Positions 36,601-43,641 of a stretch of DNA of 64,000 nt are shown here, one piece after another. Made by a program: the position numbers and the translations under genes. How positions within the stretch are numbered: the stretch's first letter is position 1; every line of letters begins with the position of its first letter. Under the pieces are notes generated by a model, which saw only the letters and a program-made list of their open reading frames with translations, had not been told where the DNA came from and did not search any database. Origin of the DNA: JABSOG01 sp041583135 (GTDB taxonomy: Bacteria; Pseudomonadota; Gammaproteobacteria; Enterobacterales; Alteromonadaceae); NCBI GenBank assembly GCA_041583135.1, contig JBFHGJ010000015.1, positions 10,990 to 74,989 on the forward strand, in the 5' to 3' direction.

Positions 36601-39172
36601 CAACTTAAGCTATCGAGTCACGAGCGAGCCGACACAAGGCACGCTCTCAGGTAATGCGCCAAATTTAGTGTACTCACCGAATGCCAATTTCAACGGTAGC
36701 GACAGCTTTGCCTATGTTGCCAACGACGGCAATGTCGATTCGGCCGCCGCAACAGTCAACATTACCATTAACCCGATCAATGATGCCCCAACAGCCGTAA
36801 ACGATGCGGTTAGCCACAGCGGTTGGACGCCGTTTGATATCAACGTGCTAAGTAACGACAGTGATGCCGACGGTGACACCATCACCATTACCGGCGTAAC
36901 GGCCACCTCCGGCACCGCGACCACCGATGGCAATACCGTCAACTACACGCCTGTAAACGGCTTCATTGGCGCCACGGCGTTAAGTTATACCATTGCAGAT
37001 GGCAATGGCGGCGTTGCGAGTGCCATTGTTCAGTTGACCATCAGCGCCGATGGCGGTAATAATCGCGCGCTCGTCAGTGTCCCTGCCGACATTGAAGTCA
37101 TGGCAACGGGCCTGCTGACCAAAGTTGACCTTGGCGTTGCCACGGCTATAGACGCACAAGGCAATCCACTGGCAGTGACCATGCTCAATGACAGCAACTA
37201 CTTCAAGCCAGGGGTCAATACGGTGTATTGGCAAGCGACCGATGCTCAAGGCAATACCACAGTAGCCAGCCAGCAAGTGCTGGTACACCCGAAAGTCAGC
37301 ATTGCCAGCGATCAGGTGGCAGTTGAGGGCTTTACTGCAACGATTACAGTGCACCTCAACGGACAGTCGCCTGTCTATCCAGTGACAGTGCCTTACTCTG
37401 TTGAGGGTAGTGCGGTTTATGGTGAAGATCATGATCTCACCGATGGCGTCCTAAGCATTGAATCCGGCACCGAAGGTCGTATTGTGGTTAACCTCTATCA
37501 AGACAACTATTTAGATGATCTGGAAACGCTCACCGTTAAATTGGATGACGCGCTCAACTTGGGCGCTCAGCGCAACCACACCTTGAGCCTAAGCGAAAGT
37601 AACCTGCCACCGATGCTTAGCTTTAAAGTTAAGCAAGACGAGCGGGAAAACATCAGCGTGTATAAAGATGGCGGTTTAGTCAACATCGATGCGTTGGCCG
37701 CCCACGCCGACCCAAGTAAACAATATCGTTATCAATGGTCAACTGAGGAAGAAGCGTTGCAACAGTACATGGGTACTGAACCAGGCTTAAGCTTCCCGCT
37801 CGATGAGCTTGCACCGGGCAACTATAGCTTAAACGTTACAGTCACCGACACGGACTACGATTGGGTCAGCCTCAACAAAACCTTAAACTTCACCGTTGCA
37901 CAAAGCGTCGCCCAGTTAGATCAAAGCGACAGCGATGGTGACGGTATCAACGACAGGCTTGAGGGCTTAAATGACAGTGACGGCGACGGCATTGCCGATT
38001 ACCTCGATGCCATCAACAGTTGTGATGTGCTGCAAAGTGCGCGCCTAGAAGCCAAACGTTTCTTAATTGAAGGCGCAGCAGGCAACTGTCTCAGTTTGGG
38101 CCAAACCGCGCTTAAGACGGCACAAGCGGCCGCATTGGTTCAAGATGACGACACCACAGATGGCTGGCTCGATTTGGTTATCGAGCACTTGGCCATTAGC
38201 GGCCAATCAAGCTATGTGATCATGCCACAGCAACGACCACTTGCCGATAACGCCAGCTTCCAAATCAAATCCAGTCAAGACCAGTGGTTTGAGTTTGTCA
38301 GTGATAGCAATAACTACTTGGTGTCGGCCCAAGGCGATGCCGGTTTCTGCCCGGCGGCAGGTAGCAACACATGGCAACGCGGCCTTAAGGCCGGTCACTG
38401 GTGTGTGATGATGGTGATTAGCGACGGCGGTCCTAACGATATCGATGGCCAAGCCGACAACCGAATCGTTGTACGCGCAGGTCTTAGAGCGGCGCTACAA
38501 AACAATCGTCCAAGTGCAATTGATGACAGCGTGCAAGCGCGCGCCGGTGTCGCTCAGGTCATTGATGCTTTGAGCAACGACAGTGACAGTGATGGCGATA
38601 GTCTCACCATCAGTTCGGCCACGGCCCTGTTTGGTCAGGTCAGCATTGTCGCCAACCAACTGCACTATCAGCCACCGGCAACCCTGTTCGGCCAAGATAC
38701 CATCACCTATGGGATCAGTGACAACAATGGAGGCACCAGCTTTGCCAAGGTCGCTCTTGCTGTCAGCATGAACCGCGCGCCAGTAGTCAATGACGATAGT
38801 GCCAGCGTAACCGGTGGTCAAGAGGTGCAGATCAATGTCTTAGCCAATGATAGCGATGCCGACGGCGATATGTTGACCATTGACAGCGTAAGTGCCGAGC
38901 GTGGATCTATAAGCGTCAATCAAGCACAGCAGCTGGTTTATCGCGCTGACAATGACTTTGCCGGTCAAGTGGTTATTCAATATAGCGTGAATGATGGCTT
39001 TGGTGGTCAGGCTAGCGCACAAGTGCTGGTGACGGTCAACCGCGCTTCGCAACCGCAGTCACAATCTTCTGCTGACAGCGCTAACACCAGTTCAGGTGGT
39101 GGTACAATGTACTGGCTGTGGCTAATGTTAGGCGCTATCGGTATAGCCAGAGCCAATAGCCGCAAGCACTAA
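27686..39172 (+). CDS. Giant secreted Ig-like/cadherin-like surface protein with GlyGly-CTERM-like tail
   Basis: The protein is about 3828 residues. A long-n-region signal peptide ends near LPAWAG. In order: six DUF11-like domains (about 45-830, APGATSTLTYTI), about 13 bacterial Ig-like repeats (about 830-2080, FTATFTFSEDVSGF), one SbsA-type Ig domain (about 2080-2195), ten cadherin-like repeats (about 2195-3125), an HYR-like and a Calx-beta-like segment (to about 3305), thrombospondin type 3-like DSDGDGINDRLEGLNDSDGD (about 3411), a choice-of-anchor U-like domain (about 3445-3605, GHWCVMMVISDGGPNDIDG) and two more cadherin-like repeats. The tail SSGGGTMYWLWLMLGAIG plus basic residues fits a GlyGly-CTERM signal, which elsewhere is processed by rhombosortase after type II secretion. 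ATG 27686 starts 1 nt after the previous stop. An in-frame extension to 27611 lies inside the upstream gene and is unlikely. Confidence 0.85.
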   Translation: MNRQTFNSKRQDKSIVSRILSLGAMLLTMVTALMTSLPAWAGTPTFSIAFSPTTIAPGATSTLTYTINNSANNVGISSVAFNNTLPAGMTIKDPNNASTTCSGGTFTATAGSNTINFSDYRIGLGTSCTLSVDVTSSTGGSHTNTTSTLTSSAGSTAAASATLTVDTARPGFSMAFSPSTITPGGVSTLTYTIDNSLNGTNASLLVFTHNLPAGMTVASNPNTSGGTCSALTWAPSPGSSSLSFQGGFPTVNAGSICTVKVDVTVASAGTYHTTTGDLSQNNSNPSGPASAQLNVEVPFMYMTFPNYAAPGASITLSYTMTNADRLNDATGITFSNDLNATLSGLAATALPSTGFCGAGSTISGTSNITVSNASLASGTSCTFSITVLVPSNAAAGSYTNNTSTINLDLGGATTKTAVSNTLTVKKAPRLTMSFIDDPTASGQDVTLRYTLTNTDTANTASAITFTTSLNDSFSGTVIKTLPAANSCGSGSSFTASADSNNNLNFTTTNANLAAGANCTFDVILTIPSDATPGSFVYTSSSVKATISGDTLYGSAATDTLVIVAPPTLQFAITESSATPGATVAAQITMNYSANASADVTGIGFTVDLNSALSGLVATSATQSNVCGSGSSISGTSTLTFSGGSLSPGNSCSFSITLQVPGSAPAGSITVNTSTITGTTASKAVTGAAASDTLLVTGLSLSHQYLTNPILANNTTTIRYTLTNAATAQAATAIAFTHSLTQVISGMAVSGALATTPCGASSTLTGTTTLILSGGELQPGTSCTFDVTVLVPANAADGINSSITSALSATVNASNITADASSASLTVESLSVLLSSTAGSSTSTSPIPLKIDFSRDVTGFALSDLTIANGSGSNFAGSGKSYTVDVTPAADGNVTIDLAAGVVNDQVFPAVTNPAATQLSIAYAASQPVPVPSLVISSPSASKANSGPISYTITYTNAETVGLTSSHITLNKTGTANASVAVTNGTTTTPTVTLSSISGDGTLGISLAANTARNNTQTAPAAGPSSTFTVDNTAPSITISNGSVTTTNAPFTATFTFSEAVSNFAVGDISVTNAVLSSFTTVSSSVYTAVVTPSAQGNVTLSVAANSAQDATGNNNTVSNQLTVLYDSIAPTLSITGPKAPTNTAFTATFTFSEDVSGFTQADIVVANGVLSNFSATSAKVYTTTVTPSAQGNVTLDVAANVANDASGNNNSAASQYSVEYDSVKPTVVISGGANPTNAAFTATITFNEDVNGFTQSDLSVSNAVLSNFSATSAKVYTVTVTPSADGTVTIDLAADTANDNATNGNAAATQYSTVYDGTKPTVVISSPASVVNAAFVATFTFSEAVNGFSSADIAATNAAISNFAATSSSVYTATVTPTTEGNVLLDIASGAAQDNAGNNNDAASQYTVKYDITAPTLTISGPQVATNAAFTATFTFSEDVTGFDASDINTANAVLTNFAATSAKVYTATVTPSSQGTVTLDVAANRAIDSAGNNNTAATQYAVTYDTVNPTLAISSTTNSPTNTAFAVTFTFSEEVSGFTVNDVQVGNGTATNFVTTSASVYSATITPSAEGNVTVNVNASAAADKAGNLNTAATPFSMTYDTTGPTVTIIGPNTPSNVAYTLTINFSEDVSGFIQSDINVSNGVLSNFASNSSSSYSVLVTPSAQGDVSVNVPASAALDLAGNANTASNNHVITYDTIAPTVVITGPTTPSNSAFTATVTFSEDVTGFAQSDIIVSNASLSSFSATSAKVYTVLVTPTAQNTVSLNIPTAAAIDSANNGNSAANEFSVVYDSVAPTVTISGPRVPQNSGFSATFTFSEDVTGFTASDIVVGNAVLSNFATTSAKVYTATITPSSQGSVTLDIAAAVAQDSAGNNNDAATQYTVDYDSVAPSLVISGPAGPVSTTFTATFTFSEEVSGFTQGDIQLSNASIANFATSDNKIFTASITPINSGALTLNVAAATAQDLAGNNNLAASEYSITYDNVRPGIKLTSPSSSVNAPFTTTMTFTKAVNNFDTSKITVTNAALSNFDSSSAPVYTVLVTPTAAGQVSLVINEGVVSDAANNTNTASNTLNVQYDTSVPTLVSLSPANGSVDVATKPELVLTFSESMLAGSSNNLISVKQLSDNSVFEAVAANTQAVTIDGSTVKVALSKTMAEYTQYYVTVDAGAFTDLASNAYAGFNNNTTWQFKVINLPPVTVADAVVVDEDNSAKIDILANDSGNNSDINPASVLFSSLPTSGKVQLNSATGLVTYTPTANFYGNDSFSYTVSDMIGDRSAQTSVKITVNATNDAPVANHDVATTAQNNALTINVLSNDSDPDGSLNSAGLRIVSRPHNGWVEVIGGQARYTPNTNYQGTDSFEYVAIDNAGLTSNAATVYVNVSGNNIPPTANADSTSTTEDNSVSIDILSNDSDSDGSLDTSAVIVLTAPGNGTATVQSGGTILYTPASNYNGSDSFSYIVKDNLGAYSNLATVSVSISAVNDAPEALNDVLVLLNTIDTHSLNILGNDFDVDGSITTVNIITQPTQGSLSLDSETFLVSYTPNADYSGTDSFTYQVQDNNGATSATATVSIGRNAPNEAPLANDDHAQTQEDKFIAIAVLSNDSDSDGVIDRSSLTITSNPTNGSVTVNRAGGVVFYTPNSNFSGNDSFVYRVADNNGATATATAHIRVIAVNDAPVAASQNVQVNEDSSVSFSLTATDAENDGLNYFLDRYPSNGTLSGTVPNLTYTPQANFNGADSLTFYVDDGNSQSASATITLTVNGVNDQPQANSQQVQLLEDTSIAIFLSGSDIDNDALTYVITSAPANGILTGSGNSRVYAPSANFSGSDSFKFVVNDGTQNSPEATVSITVTGFNDAPIAASQTVTTNEDNSVAITLSAVDPEGATINYILTSNPRNGTLSGSAPNLNYTPNSNFEGTDNFTFTASDASLTSATATVTINVNAVNDSPTVRTLNVTANEDVPLSITLVGSDIDNTNLSYRVTSEPTQGTLSGNAPNLVYSPNANFNGSDSFAYVANDGNVDSAAATVNITINPINDAPTAVNDAVSHSGWTPFDINVLSNDSDADGDTITITGVTATSGTATTDGNTVNYTPVNGFIGATALSYTIADGNGGVASAIVQLTISADGGNNRALVSVPADIEVMATGLLTKVDLGVATAIDAQGNPLAVTMLNDSNYFKPGVNTVYWQATDAQGNTTVASQQVLVHPKVSIASDQVAVEGFTATITVHLNGQSPVYPVTVPYSVEGSAVYGEDHDLTDGVLSIESGTEGRIVVNLYQDNYLDDLETLTVKLDDALNLGAQRNHTLSLSESNLPPMLSFKVKQDERENISVYKDGGLVNIDALAAHADPSKQYRYQWSTEEEALQQYMGTEPGLSFPLDELAPGNYSLNVTVTDTDYDWVSLNKTLNFTVAQSVAQLDQSDSDGDGINDRLEGLNDSDGDGIADYLDAINSCDVLQSARLEAKRFLIEGAAGNCLSLGQTALKTAQAAALVQDDDTTDGWLDLVIEHLAISGQSSYVIMPQQRPLADNASFQIKSSQDQWFEFVSDSNNYLVSAQGDAGFCPAAGSNTWQRGLKAGHWCVMMVISDGGPNDIDGQADNRIVVRAGLRAALQNNRPSAIDDSVQARAGVAQVIDALSNDSDSDGDSLTISSATALFGQVSIVANQLHYQPPATLFGQDTITYGISDNNGGTSFAKVALAVSMNRAPVVNDDSASVTGGQEVQINVLANDSDADGDMLTIDSVSAERGSISVNQAQQLVYRADNDFAGQVVIQYSVNDGFGGQASAQVLVTVNRASQPQSQSSADSANTSSGGGTMYWLWLMLGAIGIARANSRKH

Positions 39173-40272
39173 AAAACACGCCCTAATATACGAGCGCAAG
39201 GACGCGACTCGGCGTATCTCCCTCAGCAAAAATCTCAACTCGGATACAACACAAAAGCGCCCAAGCTTACAACCCGTGAAGCCAGTGGCATCACTGCTAG
39301 GTACACTCTTGTGTGGGCAAATTTAACCACGAGCGATGAAAAAGTAGCCTTTGACCATTACTTTTTACAAGCGTTATCAAAGCGCTATGAGGTTTATGCC
39401 AAAACCAGTATTGCCGAGCAACTGACCATCGTACTACCAAGTAAAGCGGAAAATGAAAAACGCTCATAACTCATAACCTTAGCAACAACATACAAGACTA
39501 TTATGCCATCAAACAGGGTTTAGAAACCCTTGCGCAAATCGCCAACCCTGACGACTATTTAAGTGCCCTGCCGGATATGAAGCCGCTGATCAAGTGGGTG
39601 ATTAGCGGTCAAGGCAAGATGGACTACTTTGATAGCATTGGCAATACGCTTTTACCTGACGGTTCATCAACTTATTGTTTTGACTGCTACTACCATATTG
39701 ACCAAATTCTTGCCGATGGTGGTGCAAGCTATGGCGGCTCATATGATTGGCAAGGCTATGCCAGCCGGGGGTATAGTTTAGGCCCTGATGACGGTGCTGA
39801 TTTGGAAAATGAGCTATGTAGAATCTATGGTAACTGTGCTGCTTCGATGTATACGTTTTACTTCGACGATACGAGGACTGTAGGTGAAGGCACACAAAGC
39901 AGAGTTGTATATAGAAACTACTTGCAGACGTTTGATAGACTTCACAGTCTTGATCAACGTTTTATGTTTGTGCATTTTTTCTTGCAAGAGCTATCGCAAA
40001 AAATGACTGTTGTTGGCAGCAATAGTGAAGACAGCGAATTTCACATTCCAATTCGAACTTATGTAGAAGGAAAAGACCAACCTTATTGGTATCGAATGAA
40101 TTTAACTGGTGATATACCTTATCGAGACTTTATGCACGGCTTAAGTAAAGTCCAACAAGGCAACCCTCAGCCTGAGGACTACCCAGCCATGATGACGCTG
40201 GTTGAAAAGGTGATGGATGGTGATCGTTTACTAACCAATGATGAGTTAAATGCGTTGATCCAAAATCTCTAA
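39173..40272 (+). pseudogene. Broken hypothetical gene, apparently frameshifted and without a clear start
   Basis: Two protein-like frames lie head to tail. The first runs 39173-39469 with no ATG and only one internal GTG (39311). It reads TREASGITARYTLVWANL, then FDHYFLQALSKRYEVYAKTS, and stops at TAA 39467-39469. The second is open from 39457 and continues to TAA 40270-40272, with its first ATG at 39577. Before that ATG it still reads like protein (NNIQDYYAIKQGLETLAQIA). The two overlap at a duplicated TCATAAC, near the likely frameshift. The second frame is 231 residues from ATG 39577 and could still be translated. I do not recognise the family. There is a hint of an internal repeat, since HYFLQALSKR and HFFLQELSQK match. 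Confidence 0.5.
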
Positions 40273-40282
40273 GTCATATACG

Positions 40283-40387
40283 GCGTAAGTCATCACCAAG
40301 GAGATTGGCACTTGGCGATGAGCAGTAGGAAGTACAAAAGTTTACCTAGAGCAACTTCGTACTTCCTATCCATCGTTTGACTTACGC
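40283..40387. repeat. Compound inverted-repeat element, three-way-junction-like
   Basis: An outer 10-bp stem, GCGTAAGTCA (40283-40292) with TGACTTACGC (40378-40387), encloses two further hairpins. They are CATCACCAAG / CTTGGCGATG (40291-40300 / 40311-40320, one mismatch) and TAGGAAGTAC-A-AAG / CTT-C-GTACTTCCTA (40326-40340 / 40355-40368). The first inner hairpin overlaps the outer arm by 2 nt. It fills the gap between the broken gene and the convergent katG, whose stop begins 3 nt later. It could be a bidirectional terminator or a small mobile repeat. Confidence 0.5.
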
Positions 40388-40389
40388 GC

Positions 40390-42597
40390 TTAGTTCAAAT
40401 CGAAGCGGTCGGCATTCATTACTTGCGTCCATGCCTGAACAAAATCACTGACAAATTTGCCTTTAGCATCGTCACAGGCATACACCTCAGCCAATGCGCG
40501 CAACTGTGAGTTGGCACCAAAGATAAGGTCAACTCTCGATGCCTGCCACTTCACCTCACCGCTAACACTATCACGGCCTTCAAAGGTTTGTGCACTGCTA
40601 TCGAGCGGTTGCCACTTCACCCCCATGTCCACCAAGTTGACAAAAAAGTCATTGCTCAATACACCGGGTTTATCTGTCAGCACACCCAAATGAGATTGCT
40701 CAAAATTGGCATTAAGCACCCTAAGGCCACCAACCAATACCGTCATTTGGGGGGCACTCAGCCCCAACAACTGCGCTTTGTCGAGCAACATTTCTTCACT
40801 ACTGACCGAGAACTGCTGTTTTTGATAGTTTCTAAAACCATCGGCCAAAGGTTCGAGCACCGCAAAAGAATCGGCGTCGGTTTGCTCATCGCTGGCATCA
40901 ACACGTCCCGGGCTAAAAGGCACCTGAAGGTGATAGCCACCAAGCTCGGCGGAATGCTCAATCGCCGCACAGCCGCCAAGTACAATCATGTCAGCCAAAG
41001 AAATGGCTTTGTCACCCCTTTGCGCCTGATTGAACTCGGCGCGGATCTGCTCAAGCGCCGCCAGTACTTTGTTCAATTGTGCTGGCTGATTGACCACCCA
41101 ATCTTTTTGCGGCGCCAGACGAATACGGGCACCGTTGGCACCGCCACGGCTGTCTGAGCCTCTAAAGGTCGATGCGCTCGACCAAGCGGTATAAACCAGC
41201 TCAGCAACGCTCAGTTCACTGTCATTGATTTTGCGCTTCAGCTCGGCAATATCATTGCCATCCACCAAAGCATGTTCACAAGTGGGCAGCGGATCTTGCC
41301 AAATAAGGTCTTCGGCAGGCACCTCAGGCCCTAAGTAGCGCACTTTTGGTCCCATATCGCGATGGGTCAGCTTAAACCAGGCACGGGCAAAGGCGTCGGC
41401 AAATTCATCGGGGTTTTGATGAAAATGCTCAGCGATTTTACGATACTCAGGATCCTCACGCATCGACATATCGGCGGTGGTCATCATAATACCGACCCGT
41501 TTACTGCTATCTTCGGCATCGGGCGCATGATCGCCATCGCTGAGTCCTTTCGCTACCCATTGATGGGCACCGGCGGGGCTTTTTGACAGCACCCAGTCAT
41601 AACCAAGCAACACATCGAAATAGCCGTTATCCCATTGTACCGGGTTAGGAGTCCACGCCCCTTCAATGCCGCTGGTAATGGTATCGCTCCCCTTACCCGA
41701 GCCATAACTGCTTTGCCAACCAAAGCCCATCTGCTCTATTGGGGCGGCTTCTGGCTCAGGACCGACATGGGCAGCATCACCGGCGCCGTGCGCCTTGCCA
41801 AAGGTGTGTCCACCTGCGGTCAATGCGACGGTCTCATAATCGTTCATGGCCATACGAGCAAAGGTTTCTCTGACATCTTTGCCAGAGGCGACAGGATCGG
41901 GATTGCCGTCAGGACCTTCGGGGTTGACGTAAATTAGCCCCATTTGTACCGCCGCAAGCGGGTTTTCCAACTCTCGCTCGCCACTGTAGCGCTTGTTGCC
42001 CAACCATTCGTCTTCGGCGCCCCAGTAAATATCTTCTTCAGGTGCCCAAATATCCACTCGACCACCGCCAAAACCAAAGGTTTTAAAGCCCATGGTTTCA
42101 AGGGCAACATTACCGGCCAAAATAAACAAGTCAGCCCATGAGATCTTCTCACCGTACTTCTTCTTCACCGGCCACAACAAACGTCTGGCCTTATCGAGGT
42201 TGCCGTTGTCCGGCCAGCTGTTCAGTGGCGCAAAGCGTTGATTACCGGTCGCTGCGCCGCCACGGCCATCGGCGGTACGATAAGTACCGGCTGCGTGCCA
42301 AGCCATACGGATCATAAATGGGCCGTAATGACCATAATCGGCAGGCCACCATGGCTGAGAGTCGGTCATCAAAGCGGCGAGATCTTGTTTCAAGGCATCA
42401 TAATCAAGACTATTGAAGGCTGTCGCATAATCAAAGCCTTCATCCATCGGATTGGAGCGAGCACCGTGTTGATGCAAAATGCTGAGGTTAAGCTGATTTG
42501 GCCACCAATCCATATTTTGACGGCCATTGCCGCCAAGACTGGTATTGCTGCCATGCATCACCGGACATTTACCGCCACTATCACTATTGTTGTTCAT
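40390..42597 (-). CDS. katG: KatG, bifunctional catalase-peroxidase
   Basis: The protein is 735 residues, typical for KatG. The N-terminal haem domain has the distal triad Arg97, Trp100 and His101 in FMIRMAWHAAGTYR. The Tyr in LIYVNPEGP and the Met in FARMAMNDYE should complete the Trp-Tyr-Met adduct needed for catalase activity. The proximal His is in ALTAGGHTFGKAHGAG. The C-terminal half is the degenerate second peroxidase domain. The enzyme removes hydrogen peroxide. There is no signal peptide, so it is the cytoplasmic form. The ATG has AGGAG upstream on the minus strand, and a 14-bp palindrome lies 52 bp further up. It is divergent from the solute-binding-like gene. Confidence 0.96.
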   Translation of the reverse strand: MNNNSDSGGKCPVMHGSNTSLGGNGRQNMDWWPNQLNLSILHQHGARSNPMDEGFDYATAFNSLDYDALKQDLAALMTDSQPWWPADYGHYGPFMIRMAWHAAGTYRTADGRGGAATGNQRFAPLNSWPDNGNLDKARRLLWPVKKKYGEKISWADLFILAGNVALETMGFKTFGFGGGRVDIWAPEEDIYWGAEDEWLGNKRYSGERELENPLAAVQMGLIYVNPEGPDGNPDPVASGKDVRETFARMAMNDYETVALTAGGHTFGKAHGAGDAAHVGPEPEAAPIEQMGFGWQSSYGSGKGSDTITSGIEGAWTPNPVQWDNGYFDVLLGYDWVLSKSPAGAHQWVAKGLSDGDHAPDAEDSSKRVGIMMTTADMSMREDPEYRKIAEHFHQNPDEFADAFARAWFKLTHRDMGPKVRYLGPEVPAEDLIWQDPLPTCEHALVDGNDIAELKRKINDSELSVAELVYTAWSSASTFRGSDSRGGANGARIRLAPQKDWVVNQPAQLNKVLAALEQIRAEFNQAQRGDKAISLADMIVLGGCAAIEHSAELGGYHLQVPFSPGRVDASDEQTDADSFAVLEPLADGFRNYQKQQFSVSSEEMLLDKAQLLGLSAPQMTVLVGGLRVLNANFEQSHLGVLTDKPGVLSNDFFVNLVDMGVKWQPLDSSAQTFEGRDSVSGEVKWQASRVDLIFGANSQLRALAEVYACDDAKGKFVSDFVQAWTQVMNADRFDLN

Positions 42598-42648
42598 CGT
42601 CTATCTCCTATTGGCATCGCTTTGGATGCTGCTCAATGCAAAACATGA

Positions 42649-42662
42649 ACGCGTTAACGCGT
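42649..42662. promoter_or_regulatory. 14-bp perfect palindrome upstream of katG
   Basis: ACGCGTTAACGCGT lies about 50 bp before the katG start, in the 220-bp region shared with the divergent solute-binding-like gene. It is a candidate operator. It does not match the ATAG-N7 spacing of OxyR sites, so the regulator is unknown. Confidence 0.35.
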
Positions 42663-42817
42663 ACCCTTGGGTTACACTATAGACCCCGACTGCCGGTTAC
42701 GACATTTAAATAAACCGAACATCATCTTCACATTTATTGCTGCACACCTATGCCTTGCCAATCATCCAATATTCAACTTTAATTAACACTAGCGCTCGAT
42801 AACGCCGGAGAGACATT

Positions 42818-43561
42818 ATTAGCATCAGCAAAAGCGCCTTCATATCACTGCTTTTATTCGTTATGACTCCATGCTTCGCAGCCAAAGAGCTGAATTTACT
42901 GACATCAGAGTATCCTCCTTATGTCGGCAAGCACTTGCGCGATCGCGGTCCAATTGTCGAAATAGTCGTCGAAGCGTTTCGTCACAGTGGCTATCGCACC
43001 AATGTCTACATCGTACCTTGGAGCAGTGCCATCAAAAATGGCGCAGGAGATAAGTTCGATGGCGTCTTTCCCGCGTGGCATTTTGCCGACAGAGAAGCCT
43101 CCTTCGTCTACTCAAAAGCATTTGTGCCCGGCGAGTTGGTCTTTTTTAAAAAACGCGAGCAACAGTTAAACTATCGTCAGCTACACGACCTAAAAGGGTT
43201 GCTCATCGGCATTGTCGAAGGCTATCGCTACCCCGACCCGTTTAACGCCGCCAACCTCAAAACCATCGCGGTGGGTAAAGATGAACAAAACATCGTCTTG
43301 TTGTGTCAAAACAACATTGACCTCGCCTTGGCTGACCGCTTGGTCGGGAGCTACATCGTGAAAACCAAATACTCCGAATGCGCCAACAAGCTCCACTGGC
43401 TCAACCCGACATTGACGACCACACCGCACTACCTAATCGTCTCGCGCAAAGTCAAAGATCACCTGCTCAAAGTCGATGCCTTCAATCGCGGTTTGGCGGC
43501 CATCGAGCAAAGCGGCCAACTCCAGCGTATTTTGCAAAAACACAGGTTAGAAACGAGGTAA
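42818..43561 (+). CDS. Periplasmic solute-binding-like protein (SBP_bac_3 type), probable AUU start
   Basis: The protein is about 247 residues. The fold is that of amino-acid-type (family 3) solute-binding proteins: LNLLTSEYPPYVGKHL, PIVEIVVEAFRHSGY, VYIVPWSSAIKNG, FDGVFPAWHFADREASF, and a C-terminal LQRILQKHRL. The first ATG in frame (42863) falls inside a signal peptide and would leave only CFAA before the mature part. The frame is open upstream to a stop at 42800 and contains no ATG, GTG or TTG. The segment ISKSAFISLLLFVMTPCFAA is a good signal peptide, and ATT 42818 has GGAG 7 nt upstream, so an AUU start is proposed (ATT 42815 is the alternative). No permease or ATPase gene is adjacent, so it may sense or bind rather than transport. 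Confidence 0.7.
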   Translation: MSISKSAFISLLLFVMTPCFAAKELNLLTSEYPPYVGKHLRDRGPIVEIVVEAFRHSGYRTNVYIVPWSSAIKNGAGDKFDGVFPAWHFADREASFVYSKAFVPGELVFFKKREQQLNYRQLHDLKGLLIGIVEGYRYPDPFNAANLKTIAVGKDEQNIVLLCQNNIDLALADRLVGSYIVKTKYSECANKLHWLNPTLTTTPHYLIVSRKVKDHLLKVDAFNRGLAAIEQSGQLQRILQKHRLETR

Positions 43562-43641
43562 CTTGAGATAATTAGCCCATTGTCAAATAGCAGCAATTAC
43601 GGCTACACTGAGTAAAATACCCCCATTTGACAGCTAAACCT

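Noticed and set aside
20065..38990. CRISPR or DNA-level tandem repeat in the giant genes
   Set aside because: The repeats are protein domains of about 90-100 residues with diverged DNA. There are no short identical repeats with spacers.
39457..39576. Upstream extension of the 231-residue gene as a normal gene with an alternative start
   Set aside because: No ATG, GTG or TTG start with a ribosome binding site in that frame. It fits a frameshifted relic better.
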